Assembly (NCBI GenBank): GCA_964510955.1
Contig: CAZEDW010000002.1
Coordinates: 62,001 to 126,000 of the forward strand
Origin: JAFLCM01 sp964510955
Lineage (GTDB): Bacteria > Planctomycetota > Phycisphaerae > Phycisphaerales > UBA1924
Length of the DNA stretch: 64,000 bases
Reading direction: 5' to 3'
Shown: piece by piece, positions 43,483-52,776 of the stretch
Numbering within the stretch: position 1 is the first letter of the stretch
Layout of the letters: each line of letters starts with the position of its first letter
Position numbers and translations under genes: made by a program
The notes under the pieces: generated by a model
Seen by the model: the letters and a program-made list of their open reading frames with translations, nothing else
Told to the model about the DNA's origin: nothing
Databases searched by the model: none

Positions 43483-44850
43483 CTACTTGCGCGCTTCCGG
43501 CTGTGCCTTCCTGACCGCGTCGCGGGCCAGCTCAAGCGCCTTGTCGAGCGCCTGCTCCGCCGGGACGCTCACGTCGGGCTCCACGCCGGTGCCCTCCCAG
43601 TTGGTCTTGCTGACGGGGTTCTGCGCCCGCATGAAGGGCACGCCGATCACGAAGCGGTCGGTCAGGCGGACGCCCTGGACCGGGTGGGCCCCGCCGCCGG
43701 TTGTCTCTCCGATGATCGTGGCGCGCTTGAGGTTCTTCAGGTTGTAGCTGAACTCCTCGGCGCCGGAGAAGGTCCGCCCGCTGGTCAGCACGAACACCGG
43801 TGTCCCCGGCTTCAGGCGCTTGCCGGGGACGTCGTCAAGCGTCCAGTACTCCTCCACGACCTTCCCGTTCCGGTCCACCATGTCGTTGAGGTGCGTCTTG
43901 CTGTCGAAGAGATAGCTGGTGATGTACCGGATCATCTCGGGCGAGCCGCCGCCGTTGCTCCGGAGATCGACGATCAGCGCCGCGGCGTTCTCAACAAACC
44001 CCATGGCCTGCGACGCTCTGGCCTTGGCCTCGGGCGAGTCAACGAAAGCGTCAAACTTCAGGTACCCGATGTTGCCCGGCAGGACCTCGACCCTCCGGAA
44101 CGCGTAGTTGTCGCCCATGATGCGTTCGGGGCTGGGGCCGTCCTCGCGACCCTCGCGCTTGGGCTCCATCCGCACGCCCAGGTGCTTGTCGTGGCTGATC
44201 CCCCGAAGGTCCTGGGTCAGCCGCAGGGCGAACGCGGTCTCGCTGTTGATCTGGTCGTAGGCGCCCTTGGCCAGGCTCTCGCGCACCGACGCCGCCATGC
44301 GTGACGCGACTTCGGGGTAGACGTACATCTCCTCGAGCGCCTTGGCCGCGCCCTCCACGATCTCGGCCCGCGCCGCCGCGTCCAGCGGGCGGGACGACAA
44401 CACCTCGGCCGCGGGCGAGATCATCACCGCTTCCAGCTTGCCGGGCTCGGTCGCCGAAAGCTGGAACTCAAACGCAAGTTTCTCCCCGTTGGCCGCGTCG
44501 ACCAGCAGCGTGACCCCGGACTCGGTCACGGCGTGCACGCCCGTGGGCGCCACCTTCCCGCGCTCCTCCAGCCCCTGCCCCAGACGCCGTGCCCGCTCGT
44601 CATCGCTGACCGCTTTGTGACGCGACTGGGACCCGTAGGCCTTCTCAAACGCCGCCACCCGCTCGCGCGTGGGGTCGTTTAGCATCTCGACGAACGCCGA
44701 GACCAGGCCCTTCAGCTCGGCGGGCACCTCGGGGGCCGGGCAAGATGCGTTCGCCCGCGCTTCCGGCTGGTCGCCCGCCTTCGCGAGCGGGGCAAAGCCC
44801 AGGGCCAGGGGGATCGAGGCCAGCGCCGCCGCGGTGAGCCGTTTGAACAT
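43483..44850 (-). CDS. Secreted S41-family peptidase
   Basis: A 455-residue exported serine protease of the S41 (tail-specific/IRBP-like) family. It has a signal peptide (LTAAALASIPLALGFAPLAKA, cleavage about residue 25), an N-terminal helical domain and the S41 core with DLRSNGGGSPEM, then the nucleophile region TSGRTFSGAEEF (Ser about residue 357) and ATIIGETTGGGAHP. No PDZ domain is visible. GGAG is about 10 nt before the ATG. It is divergent from a PadR-family regulator; a perfect palindrome sits downstream of a TACAAT -10-like element in its promoter, so PadR control is likely. Confidence 0.85.
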   Translation of the reverse strand: MFKRLTAAALASIPLALGFAPLAKAGDQPEARANASCPAPEVPAELKGLVSAFVEMLNDPTRERVAAFEKAYGSQSRHKAVSDDERARRLGQGLEERGKVAPTGVHAVTESGVTLLVDAANGEKLAFEFQLSATEPGKLEAVMISPAAEVLSSRPLDAAARAEIVEGAAKALEEMYVYPEVASRMAASVRESLAKGAYDQINSETAFALRLTQDLRGISHDKHLGVRMEPKREGREDGPSPERIMGDNYAFRRVEVLPGNIGYLKFDAFVDSPEAKARASQAMGFVENAAALIVDLRSNGGGSPEMIRYITSYLFDSKTHLNDMVDRNGKVVEEYWTLDDVPGKRLKPGTPVFVLTSGRTFSGAEEFSYNLKNLKRATIIGETTGGGAHPVQGVRLTDRFVIGVPFMRAQNPVSKTNWEGTGVEPDVSVPAEQALDKALELARDAVRKAQPEARK

Positions 44851-44871
44851 GGTGCAGTCTCCAGACGGTAG

Positions 44872-44890
44872 ATAGTACGAATCGTACTAT
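44872..44890. promoter_or_regulatory. Perfect 19-bp palindrome, probable PadR operator
   Basis: ATAGTACGA-A-TCGTACTAT is a perfect inverted repeat with one central base, between the divergent S41 peptidase and PadR genes. On the minus strand it overlaps and follows a TACAAT -10-like hexamer (44889-44894), so a bound repressor would cover the transcription start of the peptidase gene. Confidence 0.75.
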
Positions 44891-44961
44891 TGTAGGGGAG
44901 CGGGCCGCCCGGGTTTCAGTCGCCGGGGCGGAGACACCCCGGTCCCCGCGAAGGCCCCGAC

Positions 44962-45561
44962 ATGTACCCTCCCGCCATGCCCCGAAACCGTCTCAGCGAG
45001 CTGGAGTGCTTCGTCCTGGGCCTGATCTGGCGTCACGGCCCCTGCACCGCCTACGAGGTCCGCCGCATGCTCGCCGAATCCCCGTCCACCCAGTGGAGCG
45101 GGAGCGCCGGCTCGATCTATCCTCTGGTTACCCGGCTCGAGCGCCGCGGGCTGCTCAACGGCTCGCCTCAGCGGTCGGGCAAGCGGGCCAGCCGGGCCTA
45201 CTCGGTCAACGCGGAGGGCGTAAGGGCCCTGCGCTCCTGGATCGGCCCGCCCATACCACCCGAGGCCGTGACGGTCACGCACGATCCGCTCCGATCAAGG
45301 GTCCGGTTCCTGGGCGTGCTGACGCCGCGCCAGCGCGCACGCTGGGCGCGGGCGGCGCTCGAGGCGCTGAACACGGTGCAGGCACGGGTCGAGGCGTGGG
45401 ACCGGGAATACGCACACGGAGGAAATGACCCCGTTGCTGCCTTGATGACCCGGCACGCCGAGCTCGACCTGGCCTTCAGGCGCGCATGGCTGTCAATCGT
45501 CACGAAGGTCGCCGGGCGATCGAGCCAGCCAGCGACCCGAGATCGGAGGCTGCGGGCATAG
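44962..45561 (+). CDS. PadR family transcriptional regulator
   Basis: A 199-residue regulator. The N-terminal winged-helix PadR domain is clear (LSELECFVLGLIWRHGPCTAYEVRRML, then SAGSIYPLVTRLERRGLL as the recognition and wing region), followed by a C-terminal alpha-helical dimerisation region of the Vir-type class. ATGs at 44962 and 44977 are both possible; neither has a good Shine-Dalgarno. It is divergent from the S41 peptidase gene, with the palindrome in between, so autoregulation and control of the peptidase are likely. Confidence 0.88.
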   Translation: MYPPAMPRNRLSELECFVLGLIWRHGPCTAYEVRRMLAESPSTQWSGSAGSIYPLVTRLERRGLLNGSPQRSGKRASRAYSVNAEGVRALRSWIGPPIPPEAVTVTHDPLRSRVRFLGVLTPRQRARWARAALEALNTVQARVEAWDREYAHGGNDPVAALMTRHAELDLAFRRAWLSIVTKVAGRSSQPATRDRRLRA

Positions 45562-45605
45562 CACGCGCAGAGTGTCGGCGCCACCGCGCCGAGCCCTCAT
45601 CAGCG

Positions 45606-46115
45606 TCAAAACGCCGACTTCATCCCCATGCACCGACGCCAGAAGCTCACCTGTCCCAGGTGGCTCTGGCAGTGCCCGTCGAGCAGAAAGGCCACGACGC
45701 CTCCCACCGTCGGGAGCATGTCCTTCATCCGCTCATTGGGATTGGGGCGCGAGAACACCGCGTCGTCGCACGACTTCACCGCCTCGATCGCGGCGCCGTA
45801 GCGCGAGTGGAAGCGGTCCATGATCATGCTCATCGCGGGATAGACACGGCAGTCGGGATCGTCCACGCAAGGCTGCCCAGCCTTGAACCACTGGTCCCAC
45901 TGATCGTCCGGACGCGCGAGATCCGGGCGACCGATGATCGTCAGGATCCGCTCCGGGTAGAGCGTCAGATGCCCGAAGTTGAACGCGGGGCTGTTGGCGT
46001 CCACGCCCCGGGCCTTGCGAGCGAAGTCCCCCGGTTGCACGTCCTTGACCAGCGCCTCGGTGTAGATCTTCACGATTCGGAAGGGCATCACAAGCGTATC
46101 GGTGAGCAATGACAT
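45606..46115 (-). CDS. DinB-like protein
   Basis: A 169-residue four-helix DinB-superfamily protein. Metal-site histidines appear in NFGHLTLYPERIL (about residue 48) and in DGHCQSHLGQVSFWRR near the C-terminus. The function is unknown. It is convergent with the PadR gene (44-nt gap) and divergent from the Gln/Pro-rich membrane protein gene. Only the fold is shared with the DinB-like protein at 42.9 kb. Confidence 0.8.
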   Translation of the reverse strand: MSLLTDTLVMPFRIVKIYTEALVKDVQPGDFARKARGVDANSPAFNFGHLTLYPERILTIIGRPDLARPDDQWDQWFKAGQPCVDDPDCRVYPAMSMIMDRFHSRYGAAIEAVKSCDDAVFSRPNPNERMKDMLPTVGGVVAFLLDGHCQSHLGQVSFWRRCMGMKSAF

Positions 46116-46202
46116 GTCCGGCTCCTTCGTGCAGGCGGGGAAGGGATGCTAGCCCGACGAACCGCTCCTAGGGGGGCCGCCGACCGACGCATACCATCCC
46201 GC

Positions 46203-48698
46203 GTGACCCGGGTTGCCCAAACTCGACGCGTCGCGGCGGCCACCGCCCGCCGGATGCTCCTGCGGGACCTGCTCGCCCGCGCCGGGCGCGCCATGACCGC
46301 CGCTGTGGCTGCGGGGGCCGCGACCGTGCTGCTCGACCGCCTGGTCGGCCCCGGAATAGACCTGAAATGGTGCGTCGCGCTCGTCGCGGGCGCCGCGGGA
46401 CTCGGGGCGGCGTGGTCGTTCGCGGGCGCTTGGCGCCGGCGCCCACGCTCGCTCGACGGCGCACTCCGCGTCGATGAGCGATTCCGCCTCGATGACCGCC
46501 TCAGCTCGGCGCTCCAGCTCGACGCGGGCGTCGATCCCGATGCGATGGTCGCGGTGGCGCTGCAGGACGCCGAGTCCGCCGCCCGGGCCACAAGCCCGGC
46601 GCTCGCCGCCCCGGTGCGCCTGGACAACTGGTGGGTCGCCTGGCCCGCCATCGCCGCGGCCGGGCTCGCGCTGGCCTGGGTGACGCCGCTGAGGCTTCTC
46701 GCCGATCCACGGCGCGATCAGGCGGTCGCGGCGCAGCACGCCGAGCTGGTGGCGGCGTCGGAAGACCTCCGGAGCGCCGAGCAGGCCCTGCGGGAAGCCG
46801 CGAGCAACACCGGGCGCGGGGTGGCCGACCTGGCCCCCCCCGAATCGCTCAAGACCCTGGAGCGGCTGAAGGAGCAACTCGCCGGCGCACGCGACCCGCG
46901 CGAGCCCGGCGCGTCGCCCGACCCCGCCGACGATGCGCGTTCCGCGGCCGCCGACACCCTGCAAACCGCCGCCGACCGGCTCCACGAGGACGCCGAGCGG
47001 GCGCTCCGCGACGCCGAGGACACCAGCGCCGCCCTGTCGCGCCTCGAAAGCCCTCCCGAGACCGCCTCCGCGGCCCAGCGCCTGCGCGACGCCCTCCGCG
47101 GCGCCAACCCCGAGCAAGCCGGGCGAGAGGCCGAGGCGCTCGAGCGCTCCGCGCCCGAACTGAGCGAGCAGCAGCGCCGCGAGGAAAGCCAGCGCCTCGA
47201 GGCCATCGCGCGCGAGCTGCAGGCGATCGCCCAGGCGCAGCGCAGCCAGGCCGAGGAGCCGCGTGAGGCGCAGCGCGAACTGCAGCGCCAGGGCCTCGCG
47301 CCCGAGCAGGTCCGCTCCATCGAGCGTCAGCCGACCCCCGACCAGGCGGCCGATGAACTGCGGAAACAGGGCATCGACCCCGAGACCGCCCAGAAGCTCG
47401 CCGACAAGCTCGTCAAGGAGCGGGCCGAGCGCGATGCGCGGGAGAAGAGCGCCGAGCGTTCGAACAGTCTCAGCGAAGCGCTCCGCCGCGCGGCGGAGGA
47501 GATGCGCAACGCCGGGTCCAATCAGCCCGCGCAGTCCCCCGACCAAAAGCCGGCGCCCAACACCGCCCCACCCCCCAGCGCCCAGCGTCCCGGAGAGCCG
47601 CCGCGCGCCGACAAGCCGTCGGACGCGAACCCGGGGCAGCCCCGGCAACCGGACGCGACCGGTCCAAGCGGCAACGCACCCCAGCCGCAGCGCCCATCTC
47701 AAGGCGCAGCGCCACAACAGCAGCAACCGTCAAAGCCCGGCGCCGAGCGGCCGCAGCCGACCAGGTCCAACGACCCCGGCAGTCAGGGAACCCCCGCACC
47801 AGCGAACACGCCACCCCAAGGCCGTCCCGCCGACGCCAAGCCCTCGCCGAGCGACGGGCAAGGGAAGTCGCCCGGCCAAGACCCGGCCCACCAGAACAAG
47901 CCGCAGCCCGGCCAGCCGCCCGGCGGCGCGCGGCCCGCCCCCGGCGGCGAAAGCCCCCAGCAAAATCCGCCGCAGGCCGCCGAGCCGCAGCAGGACCAGG
48001 GACAACCCGGCGCGCAACCGGGTCAACCCTCAGGCTCCCCGCAATCATCCGGCGCCGATCAGCCCGGATCGACGCCGGGCGATTCGCATCCGCAAAGCCC
48101 CCGGCCGACCGCAGGTGAGTCCCAAGGGCACAGCGGTGCCGGACCCGGGGCGGGGGCCGGTCACTCCCAGGGCAAACCCGATCGCTCACCGATGCAGGCG
48201 CTCAAGGACCAGCTCAAGCAGTGGGGGGACTCGCGCAAGCGCGGCGAGCAGATGCTGGACGATTCGCGCAAGCTCAAGGAACAGGCCGACCGGATCGTGC
48301 GGTCGATGTCGCCCCAGCAGCGGAAGGAACTCGAAGAGCTGGCGCGCGGACGGCTCGCCGAAAGCCCGGTCGCGTTGCCCTCGGGCGCCGCCCCGCTGGA
48401 CCTTCGTCAGCAGACGCCCCGGGCGTCTGAACCCGGCTCCGCGCCCCCGGAAAAACTCGCGGAGGTCGACAACCCTCGCGCGCCCGCGCCTCCCCGAGAC
48501 GCTGTCGGCACCCGCCCGATGCAGCCCACGCCGCAGGACTCCCTTCGCGCCGCCCAGAAAGCCATCGAGGACAAGCAGCTCCCGGCCCGGTACCGCAACG
48601 TCGAGCGCTACTTCAAGCGGGCCGCCGAGACGGCGCCCAGGCAGCCGGCGCCCAAGGATGCGCCGCCCGTGAAAGACGCCAAGGACGCCGGCGGCTGA
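46203..48698 (+). CDS. Large membrane protein with Gln/Pro-rich coiled-coil region
   Basis: An 831-residue protein. The N-terminal 170 residues carry two or three hydrophobic segments (AMTAAVAAGAATVLLDRLV, WCVALVAGAAGLGAAWSFA, WWVAWPAIAAAGLALAWV) with a DERFRLDDRLSSALQL stretch between them, as seen in DUF4175-like bacterial proteins. Then come about 250 residues of Arg/Glu/Ala/Gln coiled coil, about 220 residues of Pro/Gln/Gly/Ser low complexity, and a helical C-terminal part. GTG at 46203 is chosen as start because it begins just before the first helix region; ATGs at 46146 and 46254 are alternatives. No function can be assigned. Confidence 0.7.
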   Translation: MTRVAQTRRVAAATARRMLLRDLLARAGRAMTAAVAAGAATVLLDRLVGPGIDLKWCVALVAGAAGLGAAWSFAGAWRRRPRSLDGALRVDERFRLDDRLSSALQLDAGVDPDAMVAVALQDAESAARATSPALAAPVRLDNWWVAWPAIAAAGLALAWVTPLRLLADPRRDQAVAAQHAELVAASEDLRSAEQALREAASNTGRGVADLAPPESLKTLERLKEQLAGARDPREPGASPDPADDARSAAADTLQTAADRLHEDAERALRDAEDTSAALSRLESPPETASAAQRLRDALRGANPEQAGREAEALERSAPELSEQQRREESQRLEAIARELQAIAQAQRSQAEEPREAQRELQRQGLAPEQVRSIERQPTPDQAADELRKQGIDPETAQKLADKLVKERAERDAREKSAERSNSLSEALRRAAEEMRNAGSNQPAQSPDQKPAPNTAPPPSAQRPGEPPRADKPSDANPGQPRQPDATGPSGNAPQPQRPSQGAAPQQQQPSKPGAERPQPTRSNDPGSQGTPAPANTPPQGRPADAKPSPSDGQGKSPGQDPAHQNKPQPGQPPGGARPAPGGESPQQNPPQAAEPQQDQGQPGAQPGQPSGSPQSSGADQPGSTPGDSHPQSPRPTAGESQGHSGAGPGAGAGHSQGKPDRSPMQALKDQLKQWGDSRKRGEQMLDDSRKLKEQADRIVRSMSPQQRKELEELARGRLAESPVALPSGAAPLDLRQQTPRASEPGSAPPEKLAEVDNPRAPAPPRDAVGTRPMQPTPQDSLRAAQKAIEDKQLPARYRNVERYFKRAAETAPRQPAPKDAPPVKDAKDAGG

Positions 48699-48716
48699 GG
48701 CCGCGCACGGTTCGCC

Positions 48717-49535
48717 TCAAGACCCGGTGGTGAACAGCCTGCGGCAACGCGCTTGAAGGTCGCTCAGGTCGGCGCGGATGTAGATCATGTTGACCTCGAC
48801 CCACCCCATCAGCACATACGGCTGGGTCTTCATGTAGTTGGCGAGCGACGGGTCCTTCCCGCCGGTGTTCTCCTCCAGAAGCAGCACCTTGGGGCGGTGC
48901 TTCATGAGGTCAAAGCCCTGCAGGAGCGGCACCTCGCCGCCTTCCACGTCGATCGACGCCGCGTCGATCTCCCCCTGGTGGTCCTTCAGCAGTTCGTCCA
49001 TGCTCGTGAGCGGCACCGTGACGGTCTTGCGGTTGAGTGTCGATATGCCCTTCAGATGGTGGGCGTCCTGGTGGTGGTACGACAGCATCCCGCCGTAGTC
49101 GTCCTCGGTGACGGTGAACGTCGTGGTTCCCGATGAGCCCCGGCGTGAGAGCGCCGAGTGAACCACGCGCGAGTGCTTCCGGCGCGCCCCGCACTGCTGT
49201 GCGCGCTCGGGGATCGCCTCGATGAGCAGCCCGTTCCAGCCCATGCACTCAAGGCCGTACGTCACCGAAAGGTCGTACCCGTTGAAGGCGCCGACCTCGA
49301 TGAAGAACCCTTCCGGTTTGCCGTCGAAGAGGTCATAGATCAGCAGGTCCTCGCCGAACTGGCTCTTGAACTCGATCGGGTAGCGCGGCTGGCGCCCCAT
49401 GGCGCCCAGGCGGTGCGAAGCCTCCAGCGCATACAGGCGCTGGCGGGTCGCGCGCACCAGCATGGCCATCGACCTCAAGCCGAGACGGATATTCGCGAGC
49501 GGGTCGTTCTGTTGCGGGGGCGGGGGCGGGGGCAT
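48717..49535 (-). CDS. FkbM family methyltransferase
   Basis: A 272-residue SAM-dependent methyltransferase of the FkbM group. It has KSQFGEDLLIYDLF, the SAM-binding loop FFIEVGAFNGYDLSVTYGLE (about residues 77-96), the post-I acidic IEAIPERA and the IDVEGGEVPLLQG segment conserved in FkbM proteins. The N-terminus has a run of prolines and glutamines. The ATG at 49535 is preceded by AGGA and gives the normal size; the frame extends to an upstream ATG at 49592 that looks less likely. The substrate is unknown; relatives often methylate sugars or lipids for surface glycans. Confidence 0.85.
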   Translation of the reverse strand: MPPPPPPQQNDPLANIRLGLRSMAMLVRATRQRLYALEASHRLGAMGRQPRYPIEFKSQFGEDLLIYDLFDGKPEGFFIEVGAFNGYDLSVTYGLECMGWNGLLIEAIPERAQQCGARRKHSRVVHSALSRRGSSGTTTFTVTEDDYGGMLSYHHQDAHHLKGISTLNRKTVTVPLTSMDELLKDHQGEIDAASIDVEGGEVPLLQGFDLMKHRPKVLLLEENTGGKDPSLANYMKTQPYVLMGWVEVNMIYIRADLSDLQARCRRLFTTGS

Positions 49536-49624
49536 GGTGATCCTGGGGTGGCGGGCGGGTTCGCTGGCCTCGGGCCCCTCAGGATAAGGCAAGCCCCGCC
49601 CGTCCGGGCGCGCAACAATCAGAA

Positions 49625-50086
49625 ATGAACCTGCAGGTCATGACCGTGGTCCTCCAGTCGGTCTCATCGCTGGCCATCGCCGCCGGCCTGGTGTTCGCCG
49701 CCCTCCAGCTGCGTCACACCCGGCGCGCCCAGCACGTCGCCAACTTCTGCCGCCTGGTCGAGATGCAGATGTCTCTGAGGCGCCTCCGCGTCGAGCACCC
49801 CGAGCTGGCGTCGGTGCACGCCCACGACGTCGAGCAGCTCGGCACCGACCGCGACATCCAGCACTACTTCCTCAACCTCATGCAGCTCAGCCTGTTCGAG
49901 ATCGCCTGGTACGCCCACCGTCAGGGCCAGCTCAGCGACGATTACTTCGCCTCGTGGGAGGCCCGAGTGCACGCCCTGTGCGCCGAAGACTCCTTCCGCG
50001 CCATGCTCGCCAAGCCGGGCATGAAGATCATGCACGACGAGTTCGCGGCCTACGTGCAGGGCATGGTCCGCCGGGTCACGGGGTGA
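49625..50086 (+). CDS. Small membrane-anchored protein of unknown function
   Basis: A 153-residue protein with one N-terminal membrane helix (VVLQSVSSLAIAAGLVFAALQL, about residues 8-29) followed by the juxtamembrane RHTRRAQHVANF and a soluble helical domain (FLNLMQLSLFEIAWYAHRQGQLSDDYF). The helix plus RAQHVANF-type junction recalls DUF4760-like proteins, which have unknown function. It is divergent from FkbM and convergent with recQ (9-nt gap). Confidence 0.65.
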   Translation: MNLQVMTVVLQSVSSLAIAAGLVFAALQLRHTRRAQHVANFCRLVEMQMSLRRLRVEHPELASVHAHDVEQLGTDRDIQHYFLNLMQLSLFEIAWYAHRQGQLSDDYFASWEARVHALCAEDSFRAMLAKPGMKIMHDEFAAYVQGMVRRVTG

Positions 50087-50094
50087 GCCGGCGC

Positions 50095-52173
50095 TCAGAA
50101 GACGTCGCCCACCCGCCGCGGCCGTGAGCCCGGCGCCGCGTCCAACGTCGCCCCGTGCTCGCGGCACCAGCCCGCGATGTGCGCAACAAACCGCTCCCCG
50201 AACTGCTCGGCCTTGCGCCGGCCGATCCCGCGAACACAGATGAGCGTCTCCATCGACCCCGGGCGCACCCGCGCCAACTCATGCAGGGTTGAATCGCCGA
50301 ACACGACGTACGCCGGCACGCCGAGCGAATCGGCGACCTCGCGACGAAGCACCCGCAGCGACTCGAACAGCTCGGATTCCTGCTCCGTGAGCGCCGGCGC
50401 CCCGGCCGCGGCGCCCCCGGCCCCCGGAGCCGCCCGCCGATGGCGCCCCTGCCGCCCTGCGTGGGCCGATGCGAAGGCGGAGTCGGCGTTGTCGGACAGC
50501 GCCGTATCGCGCCGGGCCTGCACCAGGCGGGCCGTGCGGGACCCGGCGAGAAACTCGCGGGCGGCGGGCGTCAGGCTCACCACCGGGAACTCGCCGCCGA
50601 TGGCCAGCGCCCCCGCGTCCACAAGCTGGTGCAGGCACGACAGGATCGTCTCGCGCGGCTGATCACGCAGCAGGCCGAAGGTCGAGAGCTTGTCGTGCCC
50701 CTTGTCGAGAATCCGCTGTGTCGACCGGCCCCGCAGAACATCAGCCACATGGCCGGCGCCGGAGTTCTGACCCACGCGGTACACGCACGAGATGATCTTC
50801 TTCGCCACCACCTGGCCCTCGGGGACCTCATCAAGCTCGTTAAGACATGCGTCGCAGGCCGAGCAACCCCCGCCGGCATCCGCGCCGTCGACCCCCGCGG
50901 CCGGCGTGCCCCGAGCCGCTTCGTCGTCCTCGACCGGCGCGCCGTAAGGCTGCCCGAAGTACTCGCTCAGCGCCCGGTGGCGGCACCTCCCGCCGGAGGC
51001 GAGCGACTGCATGTGGCGCAGCAGCTCGAGCTGGGCCTGCAGCGCGTCGGGGGCGGCCCCGCTCTCTGCGTGAGACTGTTCCATCAGGTCGCGCCACTTC
51101 ACAGGGTCGGACCCCGAATAGAGCAGCAGGCACTCGGCCGGCAACCCGTCGCGTCCCGCTCGCCCGGTCTCCTGCTGGTAGTGCTCCACGCTCTTGGGCA
51201 TCGCCGCGTGGATCACGCAGCGCACGTCCGGGCGGTCGATGCCCATCCCGAAGGCGACCGTCGCGCAGACCACGTTCACGCGCTCGGCCCGGAAGTCCTC
51301 GCTCAGCCTCGTGCGCACCTCGGCGCTCAGGCCCGCGTGGTACGCCTCGGCGCCGATGCCCCGGGCCTTGAGCGATGCCGCAAGGCTCTCGGTCTCGCGC
51401 CGGCTGATGCAGTACACGATCGCCGCCTCCCCCGCGTGACGCTTCAGCGCCGACGCAACCTGCTCGACCATCCTCGTGCGCGGCAGCACCCGGTACGTCA
51501 GGTTTGGACGGTCGAATCGTCCCACCAGGACCACCGGGTCGCGCAGCCGAAGCTCGGCCACGATGTCGTCGCGCACGCGCGGCGTGGCGGTCGCCGTGTA
51601 CGCGTGCAGCGCCAGGGTCGGGAAGTGGTCGCGCAGCTCCGCCAGCCGCCGGTACTCGGGGCGGAAATCGTGCCCCCACTGGCTGATGCAGTGCGCCTCG
51701 TCGATGGCGATCGACCCCAGGCGATCACCCAGCGAACCCAGCCAAGAAATCGTCGATTCCATCAGCAGCCGCTCGGGCGCGACGTAGAGCAGACGCAGCG
51801 ATCCGTCACGAGTCCCCTGGCGCACCGCGCGTGCTTCTTCAGCCGACGAGTGGCTGTTCAGGGCCGCCGCCGGGTACCCCGCGATCCGCAGGGCGTCCAC
51901 CTGGTCCCGCATCAGGGCGATCAGAGGCGACACCACCACCGTCAGCCGCCCCGTCAGCAGCGGCGGAACCTGGTAGCACAGGCTCTTGCCCCCGCCCGTC
52001 GGCATCACCGCCAGCGAGTCCCGGTCGCTCAGGCTCGCGCGGATCGCGCGCGACTGCATCGCCCGCAGCGAGTCATAGCCCCACGTTTCACGCACCGCGT
52101 TCAGGATGTCCGTATCGCTCCACCCCGAGCCGCGGCTCGGATCGGAGGCGGATTGGACCGGGACGCGCGTCAT
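50095..52173 (-). CDS. recQ: RecQ-family ATP-dependent DNA helicase
   Basis: A 692-residue superfamily 2 3'-5' helicase for recombination and replication repair. It has Walker A TGGGKS (residues 59-64), DEAH box IDEAHCISQWGHDFRPEY, motifs III-VI (SATATATPRVRDDI, YCISRRETE, VVCATVAFGMGIDRPDVR, QETGRAGRDG), a zinc-binding cysteine cluster in the RecQ-Ct region (CRHRALSEYF ... CSACDAC), a winged helix and a C-terminal HRDC domain (about 590-670). A low-complexity Ala/Gly/Arg stretch of about 60 residues separates winged helix and HRDC. Divergent from mscL. Confidence 0.95.
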   Translation of the reverse strand: MTRVPVQSASDPSRGSGWSDTDILNAVRETWGYDSLRAMQSRAIRASLSDRDSLAVMPTGGGKSLCYQVPPLLTGRLTVVVSPLIALMRDQVDALRIAGYPAAALNSHSSAEEARAVRQGTRDGSLRLLYVAPERLLMESTISWLGSLGDRLGSIAIDEAHCISQWGHDFRPEYRRLAELRDHFPTLALHAYTATATPRVRDDIVAELRLRDPVVLVGRFDRPNLTYRVLPRTRMVEQVASALKRHAGEAAIVYCISRRETESLAASLKARGIGAEAYHAGLSAEVRTRLSEDFRAERVNVVCATVAFGMGIDRPDVRCVIHAAMPKSVEHYQQETGRAGRDGLPAECLLLYSGSDPVKWRDLMEQSHAESGAAPDALQAQLELLRHMQSLASGGRCRHRALSEYFGQPYGAPVEDDEAARGTPAAGVDGADAGGGCSACDACLNELDEVPEGQVVAKKIISCVYRVGQNSGAGHVADVLRGRSTQRILDKGHDKLSTFGLLRDQPRETILSCLHQLVDAGALAIGGEFPVVSLTPAAREFLAGSRTARLVQARRDTALSDNADSAFASAHAGRQGRHRRAAPGAGGAAAGAPALTEQESELFESLRVLRREVADSLGVPAYVVFGDSTLHELARVRPGSMETLICVRGIGRRKAEQFGERFVAHIAGWCREHGATLDAAPGSRPRRVGDVF

Positions 52174-52221
52174 CGGGGGCGTAGTCTAAGGCCGCCCGCC
52201 TGAGTAGAACCGACCCGTGCG

Positions 52222-52251
52222 CCTTGGTTCGACACCCCAGCGACACCAAGG
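52222..52251 (+). promoter_or_regulatory. Inverted repeat upstream of mscL
   Basis: CCTTGGT (52222-52228) and ACCAAGG (52245-52251), separated by 16 nt, lie in the divergent recQ/mscL region, about 104 nt before the mscL start and immediately before a GGTATTCT -10-like sequence. This could be a regulator site; no regulator is identified. Confidence 0.35.
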
Positions 52252-52354
52252 TATTCTGCGGGAACTCGCGTTCCGCCCCGGAGTACGTCAGGGTGGACGC
52301 CCGGTCTCGGGACGGCGCGACGCCGCCCCTCACGCACGCAACGGAGACTTCGCC

Positions 52355-52702
52355 ATGGGACTGATCCAGGAGTTCAAGGAGTTCGCGGTCAAAGGCAACG
52401 CTCTGGACATGGCCGTGGGCATCATCATCGGCGCGGCGTTCAACAACATCGTCCAGTCGCTTGTCAACGACGTGTTCATGCCGCCCCTGGGCATGGCGAT
52501 CGGAAAGGTGGACTTCAAGGACCTCAAGGTGGTCCTGCAGGCCGCCGACGAGAAGGCCACTCCGGCGGTCGCGGAAGTGTCTATGAAGATCGGCCTGTTC
52601 ATGAACCAGGTCATCAACTTCCTCATCGTCGCCTTCGTCGTCTTCATGATGGTGAAGTTCCTCAACAAGCTGGTCAAGAAGCGCGAGGCGGCCAAGGCCT
52701 GA
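52355..52702 (+). CDS. mscL: Large-conductance mechanosensitive channel
   Basis: A 115-residue MscL with the family N-terminus MGLIQEFKEFAVKGNALDMAVGIIIGAAFNNIVQSLVNDVFMPPLG, two membrane helices (TM1 about 17-45, TM2 about 75-97) and a short Lys/Arg-rich C-terminal tail (KKREAAKA). It opens on hypo-osmotic shock to release solutes. The length is short because the periplasmic loop is about 25 residues, which is normal. ACGGAGA precedes the ATG at 52355. A strong terminator follows. Confidence 0.96.
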   Translation: MGLIQEFKEFAVKGNALDMAVGIIIGAAFNNIVQSLVNDVFMPPLGMAIGKVDFKDLKVVLQAADEKATPAVAEVSMKIGLFMNQVINFLIVAFVVFMMVKFLNKLVKKREAAKA

Positions 52703-52741
52703 TCCGCATTCATCCGAGCCGGCTGCCAACACGACCAACCC

Positions 52742-52776
52742 GCGGGGCGCGCACCAAGGCGCGCCCCGCTTCTTTT
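52742..52776 (+). terminator. Intrinsic terminator after mscL
   Basis: A perfect 11-bp stem GCGGGGCGCGC / GCGCGCCCCGC with a 6-nt loop ACCAAG is followed by TTCTTTT. It ends the mscL transcript. Confidence 0.9.
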
